A DNA stretch of 64,000 nt from Synanceia verrucosa (GCA_029721515.1 CM056564.1:1031349-1095348), one strand, 5' to 3'; positions 42,910 to 56,106 are shown, counted from the first letter of the stretch. Notes: a model not told the origin generated them from the letters alone. Numbers and translations: made by a program.

Positions 42910-44300
42910 TGCTCCACCTACTCATGATCCACCTACTCATGATCCACCTACTCCTGATCCACCTACTCCTGATCCACCTACTCCTGCTCCACCCACTCAT
43001 GCTCCACCTACTCATGATCCACCCACTCATGCTCCACCTACTCCTGGTCCACCCACTCATGCTCCACCTACTCCTGGTCCACCCACTTATGCTCCACTTA
43101 CTCCTGATCCACCCACTCATGCTCCACCTACTCCTGATCCACCCACTCATGATCCACCCACTCATGCTCCACCTACTCCTGGTCCACACACTCATGCTCC
43201 ACCTACTCCTGATCCACCCACTCATGCTCCACCTACTCATGATCCACCCACGCATGCTCCACCTACTCCTGCTCCACCCACTCATGCTCCACCCACTCAT
43301 GCTCCACCTACTCCTGGTCCACCCACTCATGCTCCACCTACTCCTGATCCACCCACTCATGCTCCACCTACTCATGATCCACCCACGCATGCTCCACCTA
43401 CTCCTGCTCCACCTACTCCTGCTCCACCCACTCATGCTCCACCTACTCATGATCCACCCACGCATGCTCCACCTACTCCTGCTCCACCCACTCATGCTCC
43501 ACCTACTCATGATTCACCCACGCATGCTCCACCTACTCCTGATCCACCCACTCATGCTCCACCTACTCATGATCCACCCACTCATGCTCCACCTACTCCT
43601 GATGCACCTACTCCTGCTCCACCCACTCCTGCTCCACCTACTCCTGATCCACCCACTCATGCTCCACCCACTCATGCTCCACCTACTCCTGATCCACCCA
43701 CTCATGCTCCACCTACTCATGCTCCACCTACTCCTGATCCACCCACTCCTGCTCCACCTACTCCTGATCCACCCACTCATGCTCCACCTACTCCTGATCC
43801 ACCTACTCCTGATCCACCCACTCCTGATCCACCTACTCCTGATCCACCCACTCATGCTCCACCCACTCCTGGTCCACCCACTCATGCTCCACCTACTCCT
43901 GATCCACCCACTCCTGCTTCACCTACTCCTGATCCGCCCACTCATGCTCCACCTACTCCTGATCCACCCACTCCTGCTTCACCTACTCCTGATCCGCCCA
44001 CTCATGATCCACCTACTCCTGATCCACCTACTCCTGATCCACCCACTCATGCTCCACCTACTCCTGATCCACCCACTCATGCTCCACCCACTCCTGGTCC
44101 ACCCACTCATGATCCACCTACTCCTGATCCACCCACTCATGCTCCACCTACTCCTGATCCACCCACTCATGCTCCACCCACTCCTGCTCCACCTACTCCT
44201 GGTCCACCCACTCATGATCCACCTACTCCTGATCCACCCACTCATGCTCCACCTACTCCTGGTCCACCCACTCATGCTCCACCTACTCCTGGTCCACCAC
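42910..44300. repeat. 15 bp minisatellite, about 93 copies
   Basis: The unit is ccaccyactcmtgmt in tandem. Because 15 is a multiple of three, long frames stay open: PPTHAPPTPD-type on the plus strand (505 codons from 42869, which starts with GTG, no ATG), LLIHPLMLH-type in a second frame, and MSGWIRSRW-type on the minus strand. No splice sites or conserved flank support a gene, so these are treated as repeat artefacts, though expression is not excluded. Confidence 0.85.
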
Positions 44301-44389
44301 AAACGAACTTGGCTCCATCTCGTGGCCAATTTGGTGAACTGAGTTTGATGGTTGCAGTATTCAAACTTTCCATGTGTGCATGGTAGCTC

Positions 44390-45160
44390 TGATACATAAT
44401 TAGCTAAAACTAACACTGAACTCTGGACATATAACTTGTCAAACAATCACAACAATTTCTCACTAATACTTGTCAAGGATACTGAATAAAATCACAACAA
44501 CAACAAAATAATCATAACGATTTCTTACTACTAACTGTAAATGATACTGAGTAAAGCTTCTACTAAACTGTCATTTATAATACATCATTCAATCACAAAC
44601 AACTAAACAGTTAATCAATTTTTAATCTACCTTTTTCCTGTCAGCTCTCAATTGTCATAACCACTTTCTACAAAAAACCCAAAACAAAACAATGTCATTG
44701 ATTGATTTATCAATCAATAACAACATGATAGTCATCAATGACTATCTTGAACAGTGTTAACATAGATAATATATCAATGACAGCTCTGCAATCTGCAACC
44801 CATCATACCACATCAAGCCAGCCAAGCTGCACTGGGGATTTTATTCTTATACTTTTATTATGTCAAAATAAAAGCCTTAACAAACGGGATTCTATAAACT
44901 GACAAACACCAGGGGCTTTTATTTTGAAATTAACACAGGAAGTTCTGAGTAAAAACTGACACTTGTCAGAGCCAGCGCTGTACAACGGCGGAAGGCAGCA
45001 GTGTTCCTAAACAGGGCAGATCAAAATGATGATTTATTGTAATCATTTCACCATGGTGATGCTTATTTAATACTTGTACCAATAACTAATATTAGTTTCA
45101 CACTTATAAATGCACTGACAGATTTAACGCTCTGTCGTCTCTGCCGCTCAGACTGGTCCT
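44390..45160. other. Intergenic with a short foldback
   Basis: At 44862-44940 'tcaaaataaaagcc' and 'ggcttttattttga' form a 14 bp inverted repeat with a 48 bp loop. The words recur at 26684 and 13302. No gene seen. Confidence 0.5.
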
Positions 45161-45168
45161 AGCTGCAC

Positions 45169-45605
45169 TGTGTGTGTGTGTGTATGCATGTGTGCGTGGG
45201 TGTATGTGTGGGTGTGTGTATGTGGGTGTGTATGCGTGAGTGTATGTGGGTGTGTATGTGGGTGTGTATGCGTGGGTGTGTGTGGGTGTGTGTATGGGGG
45301 TGTGTATGCGTGGGTGTGTGTGGGTGTGTGTATGTAGGTGTGTGTATGTGGGTCTGTATGCGTGGGTGTATGTGGGTGTGTGTATGTAGGTGTGTGTATG
45401 GGGGTGTGTATGCGTGGGTGTATGTGGGTGTGTGTATGTAGGTGTGTGTATGTGGGTGTGTATGCGTGGGTGTGTGTGGGTGTATGTGGGTGTGTGTATG
45501 GGGGTGTGTATGCGTGGGTGTGTGTGTGTGTGTGTGTGTATGTAGGTGTGTGTATGTGGGTGTGTGTATGTAGGTGTGTGTATGTGGGTGTGTATGCGTG
45601 GGTGT
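45169..45605. repeat. GT-rich minisatellite (tgtgtatgtgggtg)
   Basis: About 440 bp of tgtgggtgtgtatgcgtgggtg-type variants. A short unexpanded version exists at 21485-21530 next to the left inverted repeat arm. Confidence 0.9.
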
Positions 45606-45619
45606 GATTAAGAACATCC

Positions 45620-46505
45620 TGTCATCACATGATCAAATCTTCAGTCAGCTATTCACTGTGATTAATGAGAACATACAGTAGGTGATTTGAACTGAAGTAG
45701 AGAAATTCAAATACAGTATAAGACACAGAAAGTCATAGAGATATATTCAATATAACACCATAAAAATATATTCAATATAAGATTTGTTTTGTGGAAATAA
45801 CTCAATGCTTGTGTTTTTTTTTTTTTTTTTTATAAAAAACAACAGTGACATCAAATTATCAAACTGTCATGTAAAAGGTTAAATTTCTAAAAATAACTGA
45901 ATGTTTGGTCGTTTGAGCCACAGGTGGAGTTTAGCTGCTGCAGAGACAGAGAGGGAGCTGCCCCCCCTAGTGGCTGAGATATGTCACGACATTGAGTCTA
46001 TAATATGGTCAATACAAATATTTTTTTAGACAGTAAACACTACACAATAGCCTGATAGTTATTGTTACTAATGATGGACTTAAACATACTTCAGATAGTA
46101 AACACAGTTTCCTGTCTTCATTCAGTATATATAGTCCACATCTGAGCTGACCTCACCTGGTCCACACACCTCTCACCAAGTGGAGAAGACCCAACAGAGA
46201 CTTTACTTCCTCAGGAAGATAAAACAAGCTGTCCTCCCTCAAAACCTGCTGATGAACTTCTATCAGTCAATGACAGAGAGCCTCCTGATGTTCAGCTGCT
46301 CGGTGTGGTTCAGCAGCTGCACAGTGGAGGACAGAAGGAAACTCCAGCAGGTGGTGAGGGTGGTGGAGCGTGTGATCAGGACCACACTTCACTCAGACTG
46401 CTGTCTCTGTGAAATCTGACTCTGAACCTGGTGCAGGTGTTCAGCAACATTCTAGAAATCATGATGTCATCATGTATTTGATGGATGTTCCAAATGACAT
46501 CATGT
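45620..46505 (+). mobile_element. Long inverted repeat, right arm (LINE 3' part)
   Basis: Plus-strand counterpart of 20659-21490. From 46180 it encodes the same C-terminal reverse-transcriptase fragment (RLYFLRKIKQAVLPQ, CTVEDRRKLQQVV). It carries a poly(T) run at 45813-45832 where the left arm has a short poly(A). Confidence 0.8.
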
Positions 46506-46509
46506 TTTT

Positions 46510-48240
46510 AGAATGTGCCATTCTACTCTGTTTCTATTTGATTCTGTTGTTGCTATTGGATACCAGTTTGACTATGTTTGCATATATGAAAAACTTATTT
46601 CTGCTGATTCTTAAAATATGGCAAATAAAGTTCACTAACAAATGAAACATGAATGTCTTTAAACATGAGCAGTACACACGAGTAATCTAATATTTAACAC
46701 AGCAGACTATGGATTTTTCATTTTAATTATTTATATTCATTTAATATTGTAGTGAAATTAATAATATAATAGTGAATATAATCACTTCTTTGATGTGAAT
46801 GCTTTGATCTAAGATATCAGTGGATTTAAAGTCCAGTGTGCTCCCCATCACAACATGGAACCACAAAGGACTTTGATCTTATTAAGATACAGGTCAACAT
46901 TGTGTGTGTGACACAGACCTTCTAACCCCTGAGGCAGACACACACACTCTCACCAACAGAGTGTTTCCACAACCATTTTACTGCTATGTTGGTTATTATC
47001 TCTTCAACACTGACAGTACAGCTTGGTTCTGGATTTCTGCTGGAAACACAGAAGGATTTTTCACTGACGAGCTTTGAGAGAACAAAACTGAAAATGAGTC
47101 TTCATCAAAATGCTGATCCTCCTGCTCTCATCCTGGCCTCATGTATCATTGTGGACACATGTTTTTTTTACACCTGTGTTTCCCAATTTTAAAAAAAATG
47201 ACAGATTCATCAAATATTGTTCCATATGGATTCATCTTCCACATTTGGTCTTTGCTGCTTCAAACGTGACTGTAATGATCCTCACTCACTAAATACAGCA
47301 CAACATCAAACCAAATGCCAATAATTTATGATCACTGTCATCAAGATGTGACCAAGCATATAAATATGTTATTATTTATATGATTATTGTTAATTATTGT
47401 GATTTATTTTTTTACGTAAATTCAAATGATTAATTATTTATTTAAACTATTGATTGCTATATGTTATTATTATTATTTTTAATTGCTATTTATTTTAATG
47501 TGAATAAGTATCTTGCACGTTTGTAATTTAAATCTGGGACAAGCATCTGTGTGTGTGTGTTTTAGTAATACTAATCTAAAATACTATCAGTAAGATTCAG
47601 CCAAAATTTGATTAAAGTCAGCATTAGTGGATTCGCCCTCTTGAACACGACAGCCCCCTAAACATGCGCTGAAGTGATTAAGCCTCGTTTGAAGTAGCGT
47701 CAACTTTAACATGAGCTGAGCCTCAGTGGAGTTAACTTCAGCAACACTTATACAACCTTCTGTTAGGCGCGTGAGTGGAGTACATAAGAAGCCCAGACCA
47801 TGCGATTGTCGAAGAGTCGGGCTGATTTTTACAATAGTGCAGGGCAAAACATTCTTTTGGAACTCTACAAAGAGTGTAAACCGACAATAACCAAGAAGGG
47901 AAATGAATTGCGTGGCAGGAAATTGCCGACCACTTAAATGCGCAAGTTAAATTTTATAATAATGCTGAATGTCAATATCATGATAAACATGATAAAATAA
48001 AATGTCATGGTTATAAACCTTTCAATGCCGCATGTTTAACTGCAGTAATCCAACTTCCCCACTGTTTCCTGCCTACGTTACACTACCTTATTCAACTGGA
48101 GTGTTTTAATGATGACTTATTTTCAATTTAAAATCTTAATACAGTTATTTCATAGTAGGCTATCAAAGTTGTACTCTGAAACTTCTAGAGCTACACAAAC
48201 ATTTGTTTTTAAAACATAACTTGCATCTTTTCACCTCAAC
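46510..48240. other. Intergenic, no gene seen
   Basis: AT-rich; (tta)n near 47465; no convincing exon. Confidence 0.4.
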
Positions 48241-48244
48241 TGTG

Positions 48245-48465
48245 ACAACACAGCTTTCCGATGCAACTTACATCGTTCCAACTAAGCTTTTGGGAAACAC
48301 TTGCATCGTTCAACGATACATCAGACTATGTTAGTTGTAAACATCAGAAGTTGCTTTGTTCGGACGATGCTGTTGGGAAACAGTTGGGTCGTAGATCGAA
48401 CATTCGAACTTAGAAAGTAGTTAAGGAAGTTTGCAACAAATGTTTTGGGACACACACCCCAGGTT
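48245..48465. mobile_element. Small repeat, related to 55420-55580
   Basis: Shares 'cgttccaactaagNttttgggaaacac', 'gttagttgtaaacatc' and 'gaagttgc...cgtagatc..cgttcgaac' blocks with 55420-55580. Inverted words inside suggest a MITE. Confidence 0.55.
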
Positions 48466-49079
48466 AGTTGTCTGTCATGGTGAAAATGTGTGTGTGGAAT
48501 ATGTTGGCAGCAGATGTTGGAGCATAGCTTTGTGCAGATAAATAATGATTTGTATGAGTACAAATGCTCGCTGGTAGTCAAAGATGTGATCCATGATTGT
48601 TATTTTCCTTGCTGTGACATACACTTTCGTATGGCCTTGTTTTCATTTGGTGGCAAACCAACACACTCTGTTGATGACGCATCATGGGTTCACTTAAATG
48701 GTATGAACGTGGGTCTTTCACCAGTAAGCACTTTGGTTCCCAGTGTAAGGCCTCATAATGCCTAATAATCCAAGATGGTGATAATGAAATCTCAGAGCTA
48801 TCAGCCTCAAACCAATGGGTCAGTAATAATGACTCTGTTCACTATTTATACACAAACTATGGTAACAACATTTCTGTGGTTATTTTAACTGAGAAACAAT
48901 ATTAGTAAGCATGAATAATGTTTGACTGTTGTTACATTAAACAGCATGAAATGATTTTGATAATACTACTTGATCACAGATCTTCTAGAGTAACACATGG
49001 AAACAGATGCTTGGTTGAACTCTTTACAAACAGATAAACACAGTCTGTCTTGATTTTCAGTCCACTCACCATGACAAGC

Positions 49080-49432
49080 TGCAGAAGGCAAAATCCATCC
49101 ATTTTCTACCACTTATCCTCACATAGGGACAGTCTTAGGGTGAAAGGCAGGGTACACCCTGGACAAGTCTCCAGTTCATCACAGGACACATAGAGACAGA
49201 CAACCACTCACACTCACATTCACACCTACGGTCAATTTAAATTAGCCAATTAACCTAATCCCCATGCATGTTTTTGGATGGTGGGAGGAAGTCAGAGTAC
49301 CAGAGAGAACCCACACAGACATGAGGAGAACATGCAAACTCCACACAGAAAGGCCCGGGAATCAAACCCGGTACCTTCTTGCTGTGAGGTGACAGTGCTA
49401 ACCACTACACCACTGTGCCACCCTGCCTACAG
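49080..49432 (-). mobile_element. SINE-like dispersed repeat with tRNA-like head
   Basis: The minus strand starts ggtggcacagtggtgtagtg with an internal B box (ggtttgattcc) and ends with the 'gataagtggtagaaaatgga' tail. The same family lies at 60305-60660 (plus) and, as a tail fragment, at 53053-53165. Confidence 0.75.
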
Positions 49433-50106
49433 CATATTAATTGTAATATTTTGTCGCTAATTTTCCTTAGCAAGATAGCATAGCGGCTAGTTTACATAGC
49501 CTATGTAAGGAATTGTTAGAAAAATGGTATAAACATTTAGCTAGGTTGTAGCTGTATAATTAATAGAGTGAGTTTGAAAAGCTGCAGGCTTGAGTTGAAT
49601 CTCTGTGAGGTTGTACCATCCCCCACAGGAGAACACATGCAGGCATGATAAGATAAGCTCTGTTGAGATGTGAAGGATAATGTTTGTGTGATCTTGTTAT
49701 GCAATCATATACACTTGCACTTTTTACTAATTATGATGTGTTTTATCATTTCATTCTGTTAATATTTTAAATGCTTTATTGCACATAACTAGGTAGATTT
49801 AGTTTAATTACAACCTGAGGTCACATGGTCTCTGACAAAGAACAGGAAACACACAGAGTGAAAGGAATGTGGGGCTGGGACAGGAAGGGGTCTTATCTCC
49901 TTATTTGGTTGGGGATGTCTCTTGTCGGTATATATTAACATTTCTCAGTCTGAGGTATCGTCCAGAAGACATCCAGCACTGAATATCAACCAATGAAGAA
50001 GAAGAACTGATGACAGCTGACCTGAAGACGACACCCAGAGCAGAAGTGAAACTGTATAGCAAGGCAGAGCTCTATAAAAGCTTCAAAGGAAAAGTCAGCC
50101 AGCGTT

Positions 50107-50950
50107 CTGAACTGCTGAGGCCTCTAAAGCTCCTTTCACACTGCATGAAAAACCCATGTGCACTGTGAAAGGGTCGAATCGACATTTTGACGCGGGTCAA
50201 CGACTCAGCAATCGACCCGGGAGTTCATCGGCTCGGATCGGATCGGCTACAGTGTGAAAGTCGAGCCATGTCGACCCACGTCGACTCGCTATTTACCCGA
50301 TGATGTTGATGTATCTGCCTGTCGCGTTCTGCTTTAGTCACTGAGCAGCCTGTCAGGCTGTCAGTGTGAAGCTGCAGAGGTGATCACTTATAAGATCAGT
50401 CTATCTGTTGATCTCCAGAGACTGATCTCTGAAGGACAGAGATTTTATTTAATCAAACAAATCAAATGTGTAGCGACATCATCTTTAATAGGAGCACATA
50501 GTGATTTAGTCCTACGTCATTCTGGGGAAATCCTACTGATCGGGGAAACCCGGTGTGAATTACGTGACCGTGTATATATACAGCTTGTATAGTGATCTGA
50601 CACACCTTTTTTATTGATCATGGCAGTATGTATTAGTACTGCACTGGGTTTTTACACTTTGCAAAAAGGACAAATTGCAACATGGAACAACAATGTAAAC
50701 GTGACTCGCTCATGTCCGTGTTGTCCATTGTTTACCTCTCTGTGTTCCGGTGCTCTGTAATCTGTAATGATGATGTGGTCAACATGATGACATATGGGAG
50801 GGAGGAAAAAACAGGCACACAGCTCTCACAGCTGGAGGTCAGAGCCACGTTAGCTGGCACTGTGAAAGAGCCCAAATGCCGATCCGAGCCGTGCCAAAGC
50901 GGGTTAGAAAATACCACGTCGACACACTAATTTCAGTGTGAAAGCGGTAT
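50107..50950. mobile_element. hAT-like non-autonomous element, candidate
   Basis: The ends are imperfect inverted repeats: agctcctttcacactg at 50109 and cagtgtgaaagcggt ending near 50948. The same 'gtgtgaaag' word recurs inside. The interior near 50160-50300 is rich in cgac/gtcg words. Confidence 0.45.
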
Positions 50951-50954
50951 AAGA

Positions 50955-53045
50955 GTGATTGCTTGACTCTTTAAGTGGGTTTCTTGTTCACCATGGGGTA
51001 ATTCTTAAACCTAAGGAAATCCATAAATGTGACTTAAACACAGGATTTAGCCACAGCCTGCACATCATAAACACTATAGTACACTGTGCATAATTACAAT
51101 GCTTTCAACACGTCCAACAAAAACTTTGGATGCCAATCATTTCACCACAAACCATACAAAACCAAACAACAAACACCAAATACCAAACAAAAAGGAGGCT
51201 CCCATGTGCTCCAGCTGGACCAATCACAGCACACCTGTTGACACAGCCAATCACATGTGTGAGTCCTCACAGCTCATCTGCATATCTGTGTTTGTGGTTC
51301 AGATATATGTGTGATAACAAGACCACCCCATAAACCAAGACATCTGTGTATGAATCTTGCACCTGTGAAAACTGATGACCAGGTGAGCTGTAAGGTTTAA
51401 TGAACTTCCACACTTGGTACAATATTCAAAGACTGCATAGTATTTGATGATAACAACAGGCTCAAAAGTATATCAATGAAACATTTCTATAATAATCTGA
51501 TATTCTGTTGTGATAGTTTACTTTTAAGAGCACTGTGCAGATTTACCTGTGTATTCCTGTTAACATTGTGTTTGTGCACAAACAGTTCTAAATACAGTTG
51601 ATCACATGTTCACATTACACTTCATTTGTTTTATATCACACATTGTAATATAAACTGTCTAATCTTATGTGTGTACTCCCCTTTCTCCTACTACTTTCAG
51701 AAAATGACATTTTATTCACCCAGTAAATTTCCAAAAAGTGAAACTGTTGAAGGTGAAGGACTTTGTAAAGCTTGATTACAGTAAGTGACTCTGCTTTATG
51801 CTTGCAAACACCACACACACAGCACAAGCCATTCACACATCCACAGGATCTCACAAAACAAATTACTGAAACTGCACAGCAAACCCTGACATATATGGAA
51901 AAATTGGAACAAAGCATTCATGCAAAAGAAAACTTATGTGACCACAGCTTGTAACAGCTTTACCAAGCAGAAGAAGAAGAAGAAGAAGCGCCTACTACCC
52001 AAGTAGAAGAAAACTCTCCCATATCTATTGAGAGATCAGACAGTTAACTCCTCCCTTATCTTATACTGTCTCCACTTTGATGTTTTGTAAGTAATTATTA
52101 AGACAGGATTTGTTCTCAGGGTGCATGTTTTTTCTTAACTTGTGTTTATTTTACCTTAAGTATGTATATTGTTTTTGTAACGTGTGAGACATGTACATTA
52201 CTGTGTAAACAAATGCATGCTACCACTCTGAATAACTTCTTGCCAACACACTTCCACTGCAAATTTACCTGTGAATTACCACACAATGATAACAATCATA
52301 TCTTTTACTATTATAATCCTTATGCCAAGCAGAGTTTACACACTACACTTAAATAAGCTACACTCTGCCACAGATAGCTACACTAATGAAGTTTCAAAAT
52401 CATAACAAACTTTAACAAACTAACAGCAATTTCAATTCAATTTGTTTCAATTTGATCTATCAACACACACAGAAAAGTGCACAAAGTGTAAAAACACACA
52501 TCAAATTAACTTCCTGACACGAAGAGACAGTCATGTGCAAAATGTCTACAACTGCTGTTTGTGGGCCTTGACTTCAGCAAATGCAGCCCTGCTGTCAAAC
52601 TATAAGGGAGGGGCCCCCTCGAGGGGGATTTCAATAACAGTGTCATTGCACTTTTCAGTCATTGAATTTAGGGAGGTGCTGTCGCGCTCACAAAGTTGTC
52701 GTTGCTGTTGAACACATAACCAGTTGTTATCAGGGGCCCCCTTTCAGCTGGGGGTCCTCGGCAATTGCCTAGTTTGCCTATCCGGTTGAGACTGGCCTGG
52801 TCACTGCACTCCAAACATTGATATTTCACCAATGAAAACCAGCCTTTTCTGATTTTGGCCAGTTTCAACTGTTTTTAAGTCTACTGGACTTGCTTTAGGT
52901 TGGTTGAAGACATTTCACCTCTCATCTGCAGCATTCATTCACACCTGAGTGCAGATCACCTTAACGGTAGTGATGAGCAAATGAAGCTTCATGAAGCACT
53001 TGTGATGTTTTTAGACTCCTCTAGATGGTGCTCTTGGTTTAAAGA
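50955..53045. other. Intergenic, no gene seen
   Basis: Only short frames. A (gaa)n run lies at 51968-51988. Confidence 0.45.
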
Positions 53046-53052
53046 TTAAGGC

Positions 53053-53165
53053 TATCCATCCATTATCTACCGCTTATCCTTATAGGGTCGCGGGGGGGCT
53101 GGAGCCTTTCCCTGCTGTGTTAGGGCGGAAGGCAGGGTACACCCTGGACAAGTCGCCACCTCATC
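53053..53165 (-). mobile_element. Tail fragment of the SINE-like repeat
   Basis: Matches the 'atccatccattNtctaccNcttatcc...gggtacaccctggacaagt' part of 49080-49432. Confidence 0.7.
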
Positions 53166-53295
53166 GCAGGGCTGTTTATGCAAGTCACATCTCTTTTACA
53201 CCACTAGTTTATGAAGACATATCTTGTTCTGCCTTCATGTCACTGTTTACTTTGACCTTACCTTACCTGACACTTTTCTCCATCCTTGCCACAGG

Positions 53296-53335
53296 TGGGG
53301 ATTGAACCTGTGACCTTTGGCTCCACAGCAGATAT
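53296..53335 (-). pseudogene. tRNA-like 3' half
   Basis: The minus strand carries ggtcacaggttcaatccccacc, a B box and T arm. A related remnant is at 59126-59165. The isotype is not identified. Confidence 0.35.
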
Positions 53336-53964
53336 TCAGGAGTAAAACACTCCTTCCTTCTCTCTTCTCACAGAAAAGAATGACATAATATAACGTATCT
53401 ATTATAAGAGTGGAAAAATTCATTAGCATAGAAAAGAATGACATAATATAATGTGTTCTGTTATATTAGCATATGGATTGGTATGAGGTCATCAGTGACA
53501 TCACTCAGAATGTATAGATTCAATACAGGAAAGTACCAGTGTTTTATATTTTCTATTTCTGTTTTTCAATATTTTTATTTTTATTTCTTTATTCATGTGT
53601 GCCTTTAAGCCGAGAGACTCTCCAAAATTTTGTTCTGCGTGCATAAAGACAATAAAGACTCTTGAACCTTGAATTAGCAGTCCAGCAGGACAACAGATTA
53701 GCAGTGCATGGAGTCAACCATGTAAACTTGTGTGGAGCACAATGTTTGGCAGCTCATCACCTCCAACACGTCAACTTGCAGACTAAAGTAAGCTTGTCTA
53801 GAACAAGGATGTGATTTGAATTTGCAGAGCATAATTGATCTCAGCCACCTCGTCTACTGTATCTGATGAATTACAGTAGACGTCTGATCCAGGAGACCTT
53901 CAAGAGTCTGGAAAAGTATGGGATGAGATGATCTACATGGAGCTACATGGCAGCATTCCATACA

Positions 53965-54037
53965 GGGGAATTAACTCAAATAGTAGAGTGCTCGCTTAGC
54001 ATGTGAGAGGTAGTGGGATTGATGCCCACATTCTCCA
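53965..54037 (+). tRNA. tRNA-Ala (AGC), possibly decayed
   Basis: A 73 nt cloverleaf. Acceptor GGGGAAT/ATTCTCC, D stem ACTC/GAGT, anticodon loop TTAGCAT (AGC), T stem GTGGG/CCCAC. Compared with the usual gene it has many CpG-to-TpG/CpA changes, but in the D and T stems both sides changed, so pairing is kept. The B box is altered (ggattgatgcc), which may weaken transcription. Confidence 0.65.
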
Positions 54038-54454
54038 CAATAGTTTAGTTTCTATCTTGGCTGCTATGAAGCGCTAGTCCCATTGTTCTGATCCCTTTTA
54101 TGCAAAGAGTTGGAAACCTTTTTTGTAACCACGTCTGGTTTTCACATGTAAACTTTTTAAAATTTGAAATAGTTTGTTTGAAATGGTCTGAAGGAGCTGA
54201 GCTGACTGTTCCAGTAATAATGAAGCATGTTACTGTGACGCCCACTAGTGAGGTCACATGTGGGGTATTGATTTTTTTATTATTATTTTTCTTATTGATA
54301 TAATTTTCAGCCGTGGATTATCTATTTAGAACACAGTCACAGGTATTATTGTGGGAATGTGAAGTTGCTATGTGTTTCCATAACAGTAGGGGGCAGTATG
54401 AGACAGTGGCATAGCTTCAGTGGTGCAGGAATACAGGGGAGGCAGGCGCTCTTG

Positions 54455-54535
54455 CTCTCATTGTATTCAGGAAGCTGAAGAGAAACTCACGTCACGTCTC
54501 CGTCTCTGTTCCTTCATACTGTTTTACAGGTTTGT
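54455..54535. repeat. 60-65 bp direct repeat, copy 1
   Basis: 'ttcaggaagctgaagagaaa' through 'ttcatactgttttacag' recurs at 55168-55228, lacking one cacgt. The two flank about 640 bp of AT-rich DNA. Confidence 0.75.
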
Positions 54536-55167
54536 GAAGCACAACACCATTTTAAGTGACTGTATTTCATATGTGAACGAAACATGTTTGGTTTGAGAAC
54601 AGAATTGAGGCAGTAATGTAGAAAACCATCAGGCCAGTTGAATAAATACAGTGTTCTGAGTTACAGCTATGGCGGTAATGCTACCAAGCTAGCGGTTGGT
54701 ACATCACTAGCATTGGGCTCCGTTCTTACATGTGTTAGTTAGGTTAGCTACGGTACAGTATTTCCACTATGCCACTATAGTATTCTGTTAGGTGTTATGT
54801 GGAAAAGCCACCTGATTTGAGTGAAGTCGTTGGATGTATTTTAATGTACAGTTAGTGTATGATAGAGAGACACACACATTTGTTTGGGTGATCTATGTTG
54901 TTTCTCCAGTGGCTATTAAATGTTAACCAGTAGGGTTTGATTAAGAGAGGTTTTCTAAAACAATAAATGCTAACTGGTAAAGCTTTAAGCATCTAGGAAA
55001 AGTGATGCCAAGAGACATTTGTATGTATTGTGAATTTGTGTATTGACAGTATGGATTATATGGTAAGAAAAGCCTACATTCATGTCAAATAGACATTTGT
55101 GATATAGCATAGAAATGCAAATAAATAATAAATCATTGTGAGGAAATGTGTTTAATAAAGCATTTTA

Positions 55168-55228
55168 TTCAGGAAGCTGAAGAGAAACTCACGTCTCCGT
55201 CTCTGTTCCTTCATACTGTTTTACAGCG
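55168..55228. repeat. 60-65 bp direct repeat, copy 2
   Basis: See 54455-54535. Its last bases, tgttttacag, look like a splice acceptor in both copies. Confidence 0.75.
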
Positions 55229-55419
55229 TCACCTGGAGCCAGAGAAGACACATTGCCTGTGAGGTGAAAGTTAAAGTGACATCCTTCATTCATGCTGTAG
55301 GGGGGATCATGGATCACAGGGTGCCTAATCCTGACATTTCAAGCCCCAAGAAGAAGAAGAAGAGGACCTGACGTCACCTGAACGAACATTCAACGACAGC
55401 TCCATGCTATTCGTTTGAA

Positions 55420-55580
55420 CGACACAACTTTCCAATGCAACTTCCCATGCATTGTTCCAACTAAGGTTTTGGGAAACACTACGGTTAGTTGTAAACATCG
55501 GAAGTTGCGTCGTAGATCCATCGTTCGAACGTAGGAAGTAGCTAACGAAGTTAGCAACGAACCTTTTGGGAAACGCACCA
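55420..55580. mobile_element. Small repeat, related to 48245-48465
   Basis: Shares several blocks with 48245-48465; 'ttttgggaaac' occurs twice within the copy. Confidence 0.55.
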
Positions 55581-56106
55581 CAGATCTTTGAACAGAGGAG
55601 GAGGACTACGACACCATCTATCAGCCACTTACATCTCAGTATTGACCTCCATCCCCAGAAACCAACAGTATCCATTCACACCTGAGTGCAGATTACCTTA
55701 ACAGCTTTCATAAGGGTGGGTGGACAGCGACTCCCACAGTAATGGTAACGACTCCTAACGTTAGAACTGAAGAAGCCTCTTGGATGAGAAGTGAGACATC
55801 TTCAACAAACCTCAAGCAAGTCCAGTTGACTCTTTTTTAACATTTGGTGAAAAAGATTTTCATAGCAGAGGAGCAGACCAAGCCCTTCATCCTAAATCTA
55901 AGCAGACAGCATTCATGTGGATGCTGATTAACGATGGCAAGTTTGTCTCTTTTCAGAGTCGGCTCCAAATGCATCTCTATGTTCATGTTTGCTCACATTA
56001 TTGAAACAAGTAAAACTCATTTTATTTCTCTGTCTGTACAGTTTATATCTGTTAGGAATACTGTTAGAACTAAAGACTATTTATGCTACGTCAAAATAAT
56101 TTACCA

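Noticed and set aside
45159..45617. 152-codon minus frame of His/Thr repeats
   Set aside because: Translation of the GT minisatellite; no other support.
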